Shown here: piece by piece, positions 11,935 to 21,479 of the stretch
Position numbering within the stretch: the first letter of the stretch is position 1
Layout: the number at the start of each line of letters is the position of its first letter
Assembly (NCBI GenBank): GCA_030765055.1
Contig: JAUKNK010000331.1
Location: 124,001 to 188,000, forward strand
DNA from: Mantis religiosa
Lineage: Eukaryota; Arthropoda; Insecta; Mantodea; Mantidae
Reading direction: 5' to 3'
DNA length: 64,000 nt
Notes under the pieces: generated by a model
The model's database searches: none
What the model was told of the DNA's origin: nothing
What the model saw: the letters and a program-made list of their open reading frames with translations, nothing else
Made by a program: the position numbers and the translations under genes

Positions 11935-12460
11935 TATTTGTGTAATATATAGCATTATTTGTAAGTTAGCATTAAATTGACAGTAGCATCTCCATTCTGG
12001 TATTGTTAAGTTCTTCTTTCACACAAGCCTTGTGTATGACAAGGCTGGAAAAGCAGTTTCAAACTGAAATATTCAATGTCATAGCCAGAATTTGAATTGG
12101 AGAAAGTGCATCAGTTGAGGAATTCAACGTTACAGTAGCATATTGATCAATTGGATTGTGCCGGAAAATCTATGGCACTGAATTTTTCAGCAAGATTCTA
12201 AAAATTTCTTGTGTTTAGTAAACTATTTATATATATGGCTGAATATGTAGCTTCATTTGTACTGATTGTAAACAGCTCTTTGCCACTGATATGGAAATCT
12301 TAAGACGAATAGCAAGAGTCACCTTTGTGAACTGAAAACGTGATGATTTCATCCAATTTATGCTAGATGTTAAGCTGTAACTATGCTATTGAATTCAGAT
12401 GAAATCAGCAATGTCTGAAAATCGAGAATTATGTAGATTTTTAGTGTTCTGAACCTCCCT

Positions 12461-13409
12461 TCAATTGCTCGCTTGAGTAGTTTTCCTCTCATGAATTAGA
12501 ATATGTCTTTTAAATTCTGACAAGGTAATAAAACCATTTTCACATATATCACATGTGTATGGCTCTTTGCGCTTATGAATTATATTATGTCTTCTCAAAC
12601 TTGATAATGCAGTAAATCTTTTATTACAAATTTCACATATGAAAGGCTTTTTAGCCTCATGTATTAACTGATGCCTTTTTAAATCCCATGATGCAATAAA
12701 TCTTTTCTCACAAACTTCACACTTGTGTAACCTTTTTCCCTCATGAATTATATTATGACTTCTCAAATCTGACAGCCGAGTAAATCTTTTGTCACACATT
12801 TCACACTTGTGAGGCTTTATACCCTCATGAATTAAATTATGCGTTTTCCAATCTGCCAAACGGGTAAAACTTTTTTCACAAATGTCACATTTATATGGCT
12901 TTTCATCCTCATGAATTAAATGATGGGTTTTTAAATTCGACAACCTAGTAAACCTCTTTTCACAAATATCACATTTGAATGGTTTTTTACCCTCATGAAT
13001 CAATGCATGTCTTTTCAAATCTGACAGCTTCGTAAATTTCTTTTCACAGATTTCACATTTGTGTGGTCTTTTACCCTCATGGATTAAATTATGTAATTTC
13101 AAATGTGACAATCGACTGAATTTCTTCTCACAAATCTCACACTGGTGCCGGTTTTTACCTTCATGATTTGAGTTCGCTTTTTTCAAATAAGTACTCTTAC
13201 CAGTAATGTATTTGCTAGGTTGTTCTGAATGAATAATTTGTTCTATAGAATATATTTCTGTGGCATTACTGTTTTCACAGTCTAAGTTTCTGGAATGTCC
13301 ATTTTCGTGATAACTTTTTTCCATACAGAAACTTGTATCTTTTGATAAGTGTTCAGAGGAGGGTGTTGATTTACTATCACCATCACCATTGAATGCTTCT
13401 GTGCATGAT
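12461..13409 (-). CDS. terminal exon of a C2H2 zinc-finger protein (eight fingers)
   Basis: The exon encodes about 100 polar residues followed by eight C2H2 fingers in tandem, from HQCEICEKKFSRLSHLKLH to YTCDICENGFITLSEFKRH, each followed by an IHE-type linker, and ends ERKTTQASN. The linkers (HEGKRPHKC and similar) are variants of the classical TGEKP type. The protein is probably a nuclear DNA-binding factor. The exon starts at a 3' splice site (CTACTTTTCAG, on the minus strand) at 13410-13412, so the in-frame Met just upstream is probably intronic. The splice leaves one base of a split codon at the exon start, so the missing upstream exon must end with two codon bases. All eight fingers keep their Cys and His residues, so this is likely a living gene. 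Its upstream exons are not identified. Confidence 0.85.
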
Positions 13410-13439
13410 CTGAAAAGTAGAACATTTACTATCATTAAT

Positions 13440-14429
13440 TAAATGTGAAGAGTATATATGCCTATGATGGATAAGGGAAGTGCTTGTAGGTTATGATGTG
13501 CATGCAAGCATCTGCATTTTAAGGTTTTGGTTCAAGTTCCTGTTTGTGGTTGACTAATTTCTTTAGACAAGTTATCCTCAGTAAATGGAATGTGAATGAA
13601 TGTTTTATTCTTAAGCATAAATCTTAAGAAACCTAACAACTAAAACCAAAGTGAACAATGATTAACACAATAAAATGTGTTCAAATATAACTACAACACT
13701 TACGTCAAGCCATTGTTGTTCATTACATATAAATAACTTTGTTAATCTGCAAAATCATAGGGAAAATTCATTACATTTTTAAAATATAAAACATAATGGT
13801 AAACTCTCCTGAGGGTTGTATTCCCAATAAATTTGTGTTCCATGTACTGAGAATTAAGAGAATTACACCAAATTACAGGTTTGCTTTAACAAAAACTATT
13901 TGCAGTAGTTTTGTAAGCAATGTGTTTACTAAATTCAGAAAGACATCACTTTCATAACAAGTCAGTATAGTTAATGGAAGGAACATTTTTCACACATTGG
14001 AGAACAAAATGAAACTATGCTTATACCTGTATGTGCCTGGGAGATGATAGTATCCCAGCTGCATGTGGGACTTACATGCTAAAAATTGCGTGCAGTATTT
14101 AAATGAAAGTATCTGAAAAGGAGTCCAGAATGCGTAGGAAGATATAGTGAGAACTAAAGCTTGGATGTTCGTACTGATTTCCTTGAGCAGTGTAAGAGTG
14201 GCCAAGCATGGCTACACAACACAGTGCTACTAGCAAGGGCAAGGTTCATCATAGAATGCAACTCATTACTGTAACTTGTATCCTAAATACATATATGTTT
14301 AGCACATGCTTTACACTGAGTGGCCAAATCAATCAAATGTAGTAATGCAGATGTAGACCCTTTGTAGTTCATATGAAAAAGATATTTTTGACAGCATCTT
14401 ACAGGATTGCATAGTTCAGAGAGTTAGCA
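13440..14429. other. presumed intron sequence, no recognisable feature
   Basis: Upstream of the finger exon on the minus strand. AT-rich, no supported frame and no repeat shared with the rest of the window. Confidence 0.45.
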
Positions 14430-15075
14430 CCGGACATATCGCTACCACCGCGGCCAGTTTTCACCAGATGGGTAACTTGGCTAGAGGCTGTAATCTATTA
14501 TGCCGAACATTATGACAAATTAGCCAATTTAGAAACCGCTGGCAGTTCTAGCATACAAACTGCCAAACGTCTAGAAACGAATAGTTTGGTAGAAACATAT
14601 TATTGATTGCAAACTTATTCAGAGTTACCCACAACTATCACACTTTTTTAGTCCAGTGGAATGGAGCTGACTGAATCTATGTGGCATGTAGAAGAACTGT
14701 CAAAACAGATTTACAAATCCACGAGCATTCTACCTGAAATAAAGATGAAAATGAAAAGTGTAACTGAAAAGAATGCAGGGTTCAGTGCAATGTACCACAA
14801 ATGAGATGCACTTTTAGATTCCAACAAAAGCTATGATACTGATACAGAACTGATAAAATATTTCAAATGTGCCCCGATGACATCATGTGAGGTCGAACAA
14901 ACTTTTTTGCATCATAAATATTGTTTGACGGGACTCAGAATGAGTTTTTCGTTTGAAAGACTTCAGAGGCATATACTTATTTTTAATAATATGGCCGCAG
15001 ATGAGTCAATATTTTGTAAAATTCCTGCATTGGTATTGTTTCTAATAAGGGTCTTAAGATATTTAAGAAATTAAT
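14430..15075 (+). pseudogene. hAT-like transposase C-terminal fragment
   Basis: The reading PDISLPPRPVFTRWVTWLEA, then IYYAEHYDKL (14430-14525), resembles the TRWGTWL-AIYYA block of hAT-type transposases. After stops it continues with ESMWHVEELSKQIYKS. It ends with APMTSCEVEQTFLHHKYCL, then MSFSFERLQRHI (14870-14980), which matches the C-terminal dimerisation segment of that family. At least two stops interrupt the frame and the N-terminus and catalytic region are missing. No terminal repeats were found. Confidence 0.7.
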
Positions 15076-15496
15076 TGTATTATTTGGATATTATTTTACA
15101 TTTGATCAGAAAATGTTACAGTCCGCATTATCATTGCTTCGGTGTTGCCACAATGTGCCTATTTAAATAATGAAATCAGCCAGAGGCAAACCCGTATGTA
15201 CTATACCTATAAGACTTTGTATGTTGTACATAATGATCCAAGTAGATGTGCTTTTACTGATGTATCATTAGTCATTTTTGTTCTCTAGGCAACCGGTATC
15301 ATTGCCCCTCTGCTGTGCGTTATTATCTATGACTTGTTTGGATGCTGGGAGAGGGTCAATTGCAAACTTTAAAGGGAATGGCAAATGGTACGAACTTCCT
15401 AGCTCTGGTGATAACATAGCATTGTAAAGGAGAAATTGTCCACCCTGATGGCCAGCTGTCTACACTGCAACTTTTCGCCTTAAAGTAGTTAAACAT

Positions 15497-15785
15497 ACGG
15501 TCAACATGAAAAATTCAATGCCATGGCCAGGATTTGATCCACAGATCTCCTGGTATCTGTCCACTCACTCTAACCCATTGAGCTACCATGGCCAACTTGT
15601 CGTCATGACATTAGATTCTCCAAATGACTCATATATATTTCCCGGTAAACCACTAGGGGCTCTCGTATCCAAGAAACACAGTTTGTGGCAGCTTACTATC
15701 CTAAGTACTTTAAATCCAGGCTTCATCATTAAACTCTTCTTATTTAAATTAATTGATGGAAATTATTTCTTCACACTAGCCATAT
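15497..15785 (-). repeat. tRNA-like repeat, minus copies
   Basis: Read on the minus strand this holds a tRNA-like core: A box GTAGCTCAATGGGTTAGAG, then a CTGG/CCAG-type anticodon stem (degenerate in this copy), then B box GTGGATCAAATCC. A body including GCCCCTAGTGGTTTACCGGG lies between the core and the part of a second unit ending in the TAATTTCCATCAATTAA motif. An opposite-orientation copy starts at 15786. Confidence 0.75.
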
Positions 15786-16022
15786 ATAGCCCCTAGTGGT
15801 TTACTGGAAAATATATGAGTCAATTGGAGAATTTAATGTCATGATGGCAAGTTGGCCATAGTAGCTCAATGGGTTACAGGGACTGGACGGAAACCAGGAG
15901 ATCTGTGGTTCAAATCCTGGCCATGGCATTGAAATTTTCATGTTGACTCTATCTATCAAAACCTTAGCCTATATACGGCTAGTGTGAAGAAATGGTTAAT
16001 TTCCACCAATTAACTTAAATGC
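15786..16022 (+). repeat. tRNA-like repeat, plus copy
   Basis: Runs from AGCCCCTAGTGGTTTACTGG through the tRNA-like core (TAGCTCAATGGGTTACAG, B box GTGGTTCAAATCC) to the AT-rich end TAATTTCCACCAATTAACTT. D-stem and anticodon-stem pairing (CTGG/CCAG in better copies) support descent from a tRNA. It lies head to head with the copy on its left. Confidence 0.78.
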
Positions 16023-16764
16023 TAAACATGTTTAAAAGAGATATTGAAAATGAGTTGAGGTACTGATTCGCATGTTAAAACAGTTGTACTCTGTTTTTTT
16101 TATTCAAGAACCAGTAACAATGATAAAATTAACTTTCAAGATATTCCATCCAGTAGGACCATTGAAGTTCTCCAGGTTCCTCCAGCCACAACAGGAAAAA
16201 TTCAACCTTGAGACAAGTTTTACTATCATCAATGGAAGACCTTAATCTGATGCCCTACTCAAATATTTATAGCTAACAAAAATATTATTTTTGAAGTTTT
16301 TCAAAAGGGCCATAATGTAATTTTGAAAAGTACAGTCATTCATATATTGCCAAAGTTCCTCCCCATGGTCCTGGGACATGGTTAACTATTCAAATGTGCA
16401 ACAAACTAAAAAGAGAATGACCTCCTGAGCTTACTGTACCTATGAAATTAACATTTTGCATGGTGCAGCACGGACTTGTGCTTTGCTTACTTTATCAACA
16501 AGCAAGTCACTGCCCAATAACCCAAGAGCTGGCAAAGTATGCCCAACAAACACATGTAAATGTTTGGATGCAACATTTTTCAGCTTTACTTTTGTAGTTG
16601 CATGCTGCAGCTGAGTTTTGGTGCACAGCTCTTATACACAGCAAGGGTAATACTATTTAGTTTTCTTAAGTATACAGGTGTGAATATAAATATAGTTTCC
16701 TTGTAAGGTAATAAGAACATCAATGGCATCTAAGGGAATGTGTCCAGTGTTAATTTGGTATAGC
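16023..16764. other. no recognisable gene
   Basis: Unannotated AT-rich sequence. No coding frame, terminal repeat or shared repeat was seen. Confidence 0.45.
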
Positions 16765-17580
16765 ACCAAGTTGGTGCAGCCTTGGGTGAAGTTGGACTAG
16801 TGACATACAACTAGATGTTGGACATTCTCCAGTTAAGCTGCAGTTAGATGGTTGCCCTCCCTCTTCAGTAATCCTTGAAGCCAAGACCCGGTCTTACGAT
16901 GATGCTAGCCCCATGGGTCCTTCTCACGATCTCACATTCACTGCTGGATAGCACTTTCCCAGTTCCGTCCCAATTGTATATTGCAATTGGTGTCCGAAGC
17001 GTTCAGTAACCTCACAGGTACTTCCTCCCCAAAAGACAATGCACGTCTGCTGCTTCAATACCATACTCCTTGACCACTTCGATTCTTGTGGGCACTACAT
17101 CTTCCATCAGTGTCGCGGTGCAGATCATTGGATGTTTGGGGACTCAGGAGCCGGCATTGTCACCTAACCCACCTCTGCTGACGTTCAGCGTCATGTCGTG
17201 GCTGCTAAGGGTGTTCAGACTTTACATCACCTCCTCAACTTTTTTCACGACTAACATAATAATTTACTATGTTCTGCCCCAAGGTTAACTCCAACAAGGC
17301 GTTCTTTCCCACAGGTAAAGTATCAGTAGCTTGTAGGGTCAATTGGCTGTCTTTGACGATGATCTATTCATCACATCAGATTACGGCTGCACTCTTGTAC
17401 ATCAAATTTGGTGCTCATCTGTATGCAATAAGGCTGAGATTCATCTCTCAGCATAAAGAGCAGGATGTCACTCGATTACAGCCCCTCATGCTGGTAGTCA
17501 GTCATAGGCCTTCACCAGGTGTCGTGGCTGTCCACACAGCATTGACTGTTCGTCGACCTACTCTGGTTTGCTTCCGTTTC
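16765..17580 (-). pseudogene. GC-rich Gypsy gag/protease-linker relic
   Basis: Minus-strand frames align with the linker between protease and RT of the Gypsy copy at 30-34 kb. Near 17090 MEDVVVPTRIEVV matches MNEDVVVPARSEVVV. Further on, VRLLNASDTNCNIQLG matches VRLLNPTDTDHDVQAG. Near 16840, GLLKREGNHLTAA matches DLLERAADHLTTE. A CGQPRHL segment near 17530 recalls the zinc knuckle. Stops and frameshifts are frequent. The higher GC than the flanks is shared with the 30 kb copy. The PLE at 17.6 kb starts directly beside it. Confidence 0.7.
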
Positions 17581-17604
17581 TCGAGATGGGGAGAGTCATT
17601 AAGT

Positions 17605-18118
17605 CATTTGACTACAGTCAAATATATATTGGAAAAACCAAAAGAAATTTAGAAACAAGAGCAAAGGAACACTTTAGGAACATAAAATACAAACAATTAG
17701 AAAAATCAGCAGTTGCCACGCATTTTTGGGAAAAAGACCACAACATAAATCCAGAACCAAAATTACTAAAACATACAACAGGAAAACAAGAACTATCCAC
17801 ATGGGAACAAATCTTTATTTCAAAAAATAGGAACAAAGTATTCAATTTTGACATCTCCCAGAAAGATTTGTTCAGCAAGTTCCTCGAACCGCCACCAGAG
17901 GAGACCGATGACAAAATATTGCCAGCTACACCAATGAGAACCAGCCGATGTCCGGCTGAAGATAGAGGGAAGGCCTCAGAAACTAGTTCCGGGAAAATTT
18001 AAAAGTAAGTGTTGTTTAGTGTCATTAATTGACTCCCAATTAATTTAATTTATACAACAACACTGTTTTCAACACTTTCATGAAAGGATTTAAAGAAGTT
18101 CATATTTTCACTACCAAA
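17605..18118 (+). pseudogene. PLE family B fragment with GIY-YIG endonuclease C-terminus
   Basis: The open frame from about 17605 to 18002 enters just before the YIG part of a GIY-YIG nuclease (YIGKTKRNLETRAKEHFRN) and continues with ATHFWEKDHNINPEPKLLK to the PPPEE region and a stop. The RT, the GIY half and the N-terminus are missing, so this is a 5'-truncated insertion. A hammerhead-like motif overlaps the end of the frame, then comes a tail with CAACAACACTGTTTTCAACA. The upstream part of the open frame back to 17568 is Gypsy relic. Close relatives lie at 48.9 and 56 kb. Confidence 0.85.
17952..17992 (+). ncRNA. hammerhead-like ribozyme motif (PLE B)
   Basis: Stem I CCGG (17952-17955), core CTGAAGA (17956-17962), stem II GAGG/CCTC, GAAAC (17979-17983), loop TA, GTT, then CCGG (17989-17992) closing stem I. 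The CUGANGA and GAA elements are canonical. Stem III is only two pairs, as reported for PLE hammerheads. This is one of the best candidates in the window. Confidence 0.75.
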
Positions 18119-18210
18119 TGGTAGCAACAATAGATGACAGTTGGATCTTAGAGGTTGAAAGAGGAAGCAACAGCTCCTGAAACTAGTCCCTCAAAAAATC
18201 AAAATGTAAG
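18119..18210 (+). repeat. short PLE A-like 3' end with hammerhead-like motif
   Basis: GAGG, TTGAAAG, a GC-rich stem II, GAAAC, TA, GTC and CCTC occur in order at 18151-18192, followed by CAAAATGTAAGT as in family A 3' ends. The next PLE (18225-18573) is inserted directly in its tail. Confidence 0.6.
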
Positions 18211-18281
18211 TACCTAACTTTGTAGGAAAAAACTATTTGTAGTTGGATTATTGACACTTCGTCACTTATATTTTCATATTA

Positions 18282-18326
18282 TCGAGGGACTGGTTTCGGA
18301 AGCCTTTGCCTCTATTTTCAACCTCT
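18282..18326 (-). ncRNA. hammerhead-like motif (PLE A, left arm)
   Basis: Minus strand: GAGG, TTGAAAA, stem II GAGGC/GCTTC, GAAAC, CA, GTC, CCTC. Stem I pairs perfectly over four bases. Confidence 0.65.
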
Positions 18327-18429
18327 CTCCAACTAGCATCTCTTGTTGTCTGCTCTCCTCTCACTGGTTGTGGAACTATGAACCATGAACAGAGAGAGGA
18401 CAGCAGATGACAACAGATGCTAGTTGAGA

Positions 18430-18470
18430 GAGGTTGAAAATTGAGGCAAAGGTTCCTAAACTAGTCCCTC
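18430..18470 (+). ncRNA. hammerhead-like motif (PLE A, right arm)
   Basis: GAGG (18430-18433), TTGAAAA (18434-18440), GAGGC-type stem II, TAAAC in place of GAAAC, TA, GTC, CCTC. The G to T change in GAAAC probably inactivates this copy. Confidence 0.6.
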
Positions 18471-18829
18471 GATAATATAAAATGTAAGTGACTTAAGTGT
18501 CAATAAACCGACTACAAATAGTTTTTTCTGATTAATTTTGACATCACTGTTACTAAATTCCTCCAATCATGCATACCTAACTTTGTACTTAACAGCATCT
18601 TCCAAGGATACAACAGAAGATAATCTCTGACTCAAACCATCCTTTGACTAACAATTTTTCCATTACTTTTTTCCTGCAAATGTCTGTAGCTACTATAGTT
18701 AAAGTAGTACCTATTTAGCATTAATTAAGCTTCATGGGTGGTCAGCCATGTCAAAGTAACCAAATTCGAGCGATTCAAAGCTCCATGGCTTTCTTGAAGA
18801 ACTAAATGAAAAGTGTTGGCTGATCGTCC

Positions 18830-18831
<2 letters not shown>

Positions 18832-18870
<39 letters not shown>
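18832..18870. repeat. (AT)n microsatellite
   Basis: Thirty-nine bases of alternating AT. The Ile-Tyr repeat frames across it are artefacts. Confidence 0.97.
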
Positions 18871-18872
<2 letters not shown>

Positions 18873-19112
18873 CTTCCAGCAATACTTGCAATAGAAACCC
18901 CAAACAGATGAAGAACCATGCAGAAAACCCAAGACATGAGAACCCCAATCCAGAGGATGGATCGTGCAGAAAATTACTAAACATGACATGAAAGGAATTA
19001 CTAAACATGATATCGAGATTTAACTGTATTGGAACACCACAGTGAAGCGAAAAATTATTAAATTTTAGATGAGTCGTATTTTTTACACATCTGCTTCACT
19101 TTCGTACCTATT

Positions 19113-19648
19113 TTGAGGACATGTTTCGCAAATCATCGTTTGCATCTACGGCTCTTATGCGACTGAAGCTTGATCCAGCGGTGTGGGTAATTCTGGGGTT
19201 GTTGCTGCCATCTGTTGATTTAGTGATGAACTTAAATGTGGGATTCTCTTCTGGCGGGATTTCATAGTTCATAGTTGGTTTTTATGTTTTTCTATGTATA
19301 TCCTCTCCCATATGACGATTTCACTATGTTTTTGTACGTATTTTAGTAATTCTGTGCTATCTTCAATTTCATGATTTTCAGACCAGAAATGAGCTGCTAT
19401 TGTGGATTTATCAATATTTTTGTATCTTAAGTGCCTGAAGTGTTCTTTCTTTCTAGTGCCTATGTTTCTTTTTGTCCTCCCTATGTAAATTTTTTCACAG
19501 TCTTTACACTTAATCTTGTAAATGCCTGACTTTTCTTCTGGTTTTATCTTATCAGTATTATTACTGTGAAGTAGGTTTTTAATGTTGTAATTGTTTTTTG
19601 GTGCCAATGTTATATTGTATTTCTTGAATATTTTTTGGAACTTTTTTG
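19113..19648 (-). pseudogene. inverted partial PLE C copy with GIY-YIG domain
   Basis: The minus strand encodes STKKFQKIFKKYN through the GIY-YIG motifs (SGIYKIKCKDCEKIYIGRT, then KKEHFRHLR) and AAHFWSENHEIED to KHKNQL. A one-base deletion then shifts the frame relative to the intact copy at 19646-21406. The RT is absent. A degenerate hammerhead-like element (GATGA, GAAAC, AT, GTC) lies at 19118-19140. Confidence 0.85.
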
Positions 19649-21406
19649 TGGAAAAAGGATGTAATCTTCTCAAGGGCTGATAAAGGGAACAAAATAGTAA
19701 TCTTAGATACAGCTACATACAAAGAAAAAATGTTAGAGTTACTACAACAAAAAGAATTCCAGGAAATAGATTCTAATCCACTCAACCGATGCATAAAAGA
19801 TGTACAAAAAACCATCATTAATAGTAAAATTTTAACAACTACAGAACAAAAAACTATCAAACCGGACAACCCTACCCTTGCAAGACTATATGGTTTGCCT
19901 AAAATACACAAACCCAACATACCCATGAGACCCATTGTAAATAATATAAACACTTCTACTTACCTTCTGGCAAAATGGCTATCCAAAAAATTTCAGTCCT
20001 TTCCACAATTCCATACTCTGAGTATAAAAAACTCTTTAGACCTGGTAGAAAAAATTCAAAATCTTAAACCAAAACCTCATGACACGTTAGTATCCTTTGA
20101 TGTCCGCTCCCTCTTCCCTAGCATTCCATTAGACAAACTTTTGATTCAACTGAAAAAATGGCTAAATTCTATAAACCTAGATGCCAATGCAATAGAAGAA
20201 TATTTGGCAATGACTGAATTATGTATACATCAAAATTATTTTGTCTTCGATGGAAAATATTATAAACAAATTTCAGGACTAGCTATGGGAAGCCCGCTAT
20301 CACCATGTTTGGCCAATCTATACATGAGCTTTTTCGAAACACATATAACTAAAGCCTTCCCTCATATGTTTAAAACATGGTATAGATATGTAGACGACAT
20401 CTTTGCAATAGTGCCCTACAAACTAATAGATGATGCTTTAAAACTACTCAACCTGCAAGAACCCAGCATACAATTCACAGTGGAAACTGAAGAGGACTGT
20501 ACTCTACCTTTTTTAGACCTTAAAATCAAAAAAGGCAATGAAAAACTAGAATTTGGCATTCATAGAAAAGCAACACACACAGATAATTACATCAAAGCAA
20601 ATAGTTTCAACCCAATTCCACACAAACATGCAACCATCAACAGTCTGACACACAGATTAGTAAATCTACCTCTCAGCCAGCAAGAATATCAAAACGAATA
20701 CCATCAAATCTTAAAAACTGCAATTAAAAATGGATATGGAAAAAACCTTGTAGATAAAAAACTAAAATTATTCAAACTTCAAAAGAGATTAAAACAGATC
20801 ACAGCTCTCACACCAATAAAACAAGAAATTAGATTTGCTAAATTTACTTACCACCCCTGGGCCACAAAAAAGTTCCAAAAAATATTCAAGAAATACAATA
20901 TAACATTGGCACCAAAAAACAATTACAACATTAAAAACCTACTTCACAGTAATAATACTGATAAGATAAAACCAGAGGAAAAGTCAGGCATTTACAAGAT
21001 TAAGTGTAAAGACTGTGAAAAAATTTACATAGGGAGGACAAAAAGAAACATAGGCATTAGAAAGAAAGAACACTTCAGGCACTTAAGATACAAAAATATT
21101 GATAAGTCCGCAATAGCAGCTCATTTCTGGTCTGAAAATCATGAAATTGAAGATAGCACAGAATTACTAAAATACGTACAAAAACATATTGAACTCGTCA
21201 TATGGGAGAGGATATACATAGAAAAACATAAAAACCAACTAATGAACTTTGAAATCCCGCTAGAAGAGAATCCCACATTTAAGTTCATCACTAAATCAAC
21301 AGATGGCTGCAACAACCCCAGAATTACCCACACCGCTGGATCTAGCTTCAGTCGCATAAGAGCCGTAGATGCAAACGATGATTTGCGAAACATATCCTCA
21401 AAATAG
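19646..21406 (+). CDS. PLE family C reverse transcriptase / GIY-YIG endonuclease
   Basis: An uninterrupted 586-residue frame. It begins near the conserved RADKGNKIVIL block. Then come LPKIHKPNIPMRPIVNNINT, the RT motif SFDVRSLFPSIP, AMGSPLSPCLANLYM and the catalytic WYRYVDDIFAI (around residue 250). The thumb follows with LPFLDLKI and RKATHTDNYIKANSFNPIPH. The C-terminus is a GIY-YIG nuclease (SGIYKIKCKDC, YIGRTKRN) with the Cys-Cys-His arrangement typical of PLEs. It would nick target DNA and copy the element RNA in the nucleus. The N-terminal ~100 residues found in complete PLEs are missing, and the Met used here comes from the inverted-copy junction. The intact frame suggests recent activity. 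Confidence 0.92.
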   Translation: MWKKDVIFSRADKGNKIVILDTATYKEKMLELLQQKEFQEIDSNPLNRCIKDVQKTIINSKILTTTEQKTIKPDNPTLARLYGLPKIHKPNIPMRPIVNNINTSTYLLAKWLSKKFQSFPQFHTLSIKNSLDLVEKIQNLKPKPHDTLVSFDVRSLFPSIPLDKLLIQLKKWLNSINLDANAIEEYLAMTELCIHQNYFVFDGKYYKQISGLAMGSPLSPCLANLYMSFFETHITKAFPHMFKTWYRYVDDIFAIVPYKLIDDALKLLNLQEPSIQFTVETEEDCTLPFLDLKIKKGNEKLEFGIHRKATHTDNYIKANSFNPIPHKHATINSLTHRLVNLPLSQQEYQNEYHQILKTAIKNGYGKNLVDKKLKLFKLQKRLKQITALTPIKQEIRFAKFTYHPWATKKFQKIFKKYNITLAPKNNYNIKNLLHSNNTDKIKPEEKSGIYKIKCKDCEKIYIGRTKRNIGIRKKEHFRHLRYKNIDKSAIAAHFWSENHEIEDSTELLKYVQKHIELVIWERIYIEKHKNQLMNFEIPLEENPTFKFITKSTDGCNNPRITHTAGSSFSRIRAVDANDDLRNISSK

Positions 21407-21479
21407 GTAGGAAAGTGAAGCAGATGTGCAAAAAATACGACTCATCTAAAATTTAATACTAAACATGAGTTCATCCTTC

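Larger units (their letters stand above)
18225..18573. mobile_element. PLE family A inverted dimer, 349 bp, non-coding
   Basis: A minus-strand 3' end (18225 to ~18387) is joined to a plus-strand 3' end (~18388-18528), so the two form a hairpin. Only the last codons of the PLE protein remain. The exact 14 bp duplication TACCTAACTTTGTA flanks the whole unit (18211-18224 and 18574-18587). The right arm is followed by an extra ~45 bp tail (TTAATTTTGACATCACTGTT, then ACTAAATTCCTCCAA) that the left arm lacks. Arm sequences differ at many sites, so this copy is not new. Confidence 0.88.
19011..21456. mobile_element. PLE family C, long copy with an inverted 3'-end copy on its left
   Basis: A plus-strand RT/endonuclease copy (~19649-21456) is preceded by a minus-strand copy of its own last ~590 bp (19058-19648). 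The 12 bp repeat TACTAAACATGA at 18999-19010 and 21457-21468 flanks the pair as one insertion. The left copy carries 47 extra bases (19011-19057) at its outer end that the right copy lacks. The arms differ by several substitutions and a 1 bp deletion. This is the inverted, tailed organisation described for Penelope of Drosophila virilis. Confidence 0.88.

Noticed and set aside
18725..19008. Frames with Ile-Tyr repeats
   Set aside because: Products of the (AT)n microsatellite with no domain on either side.
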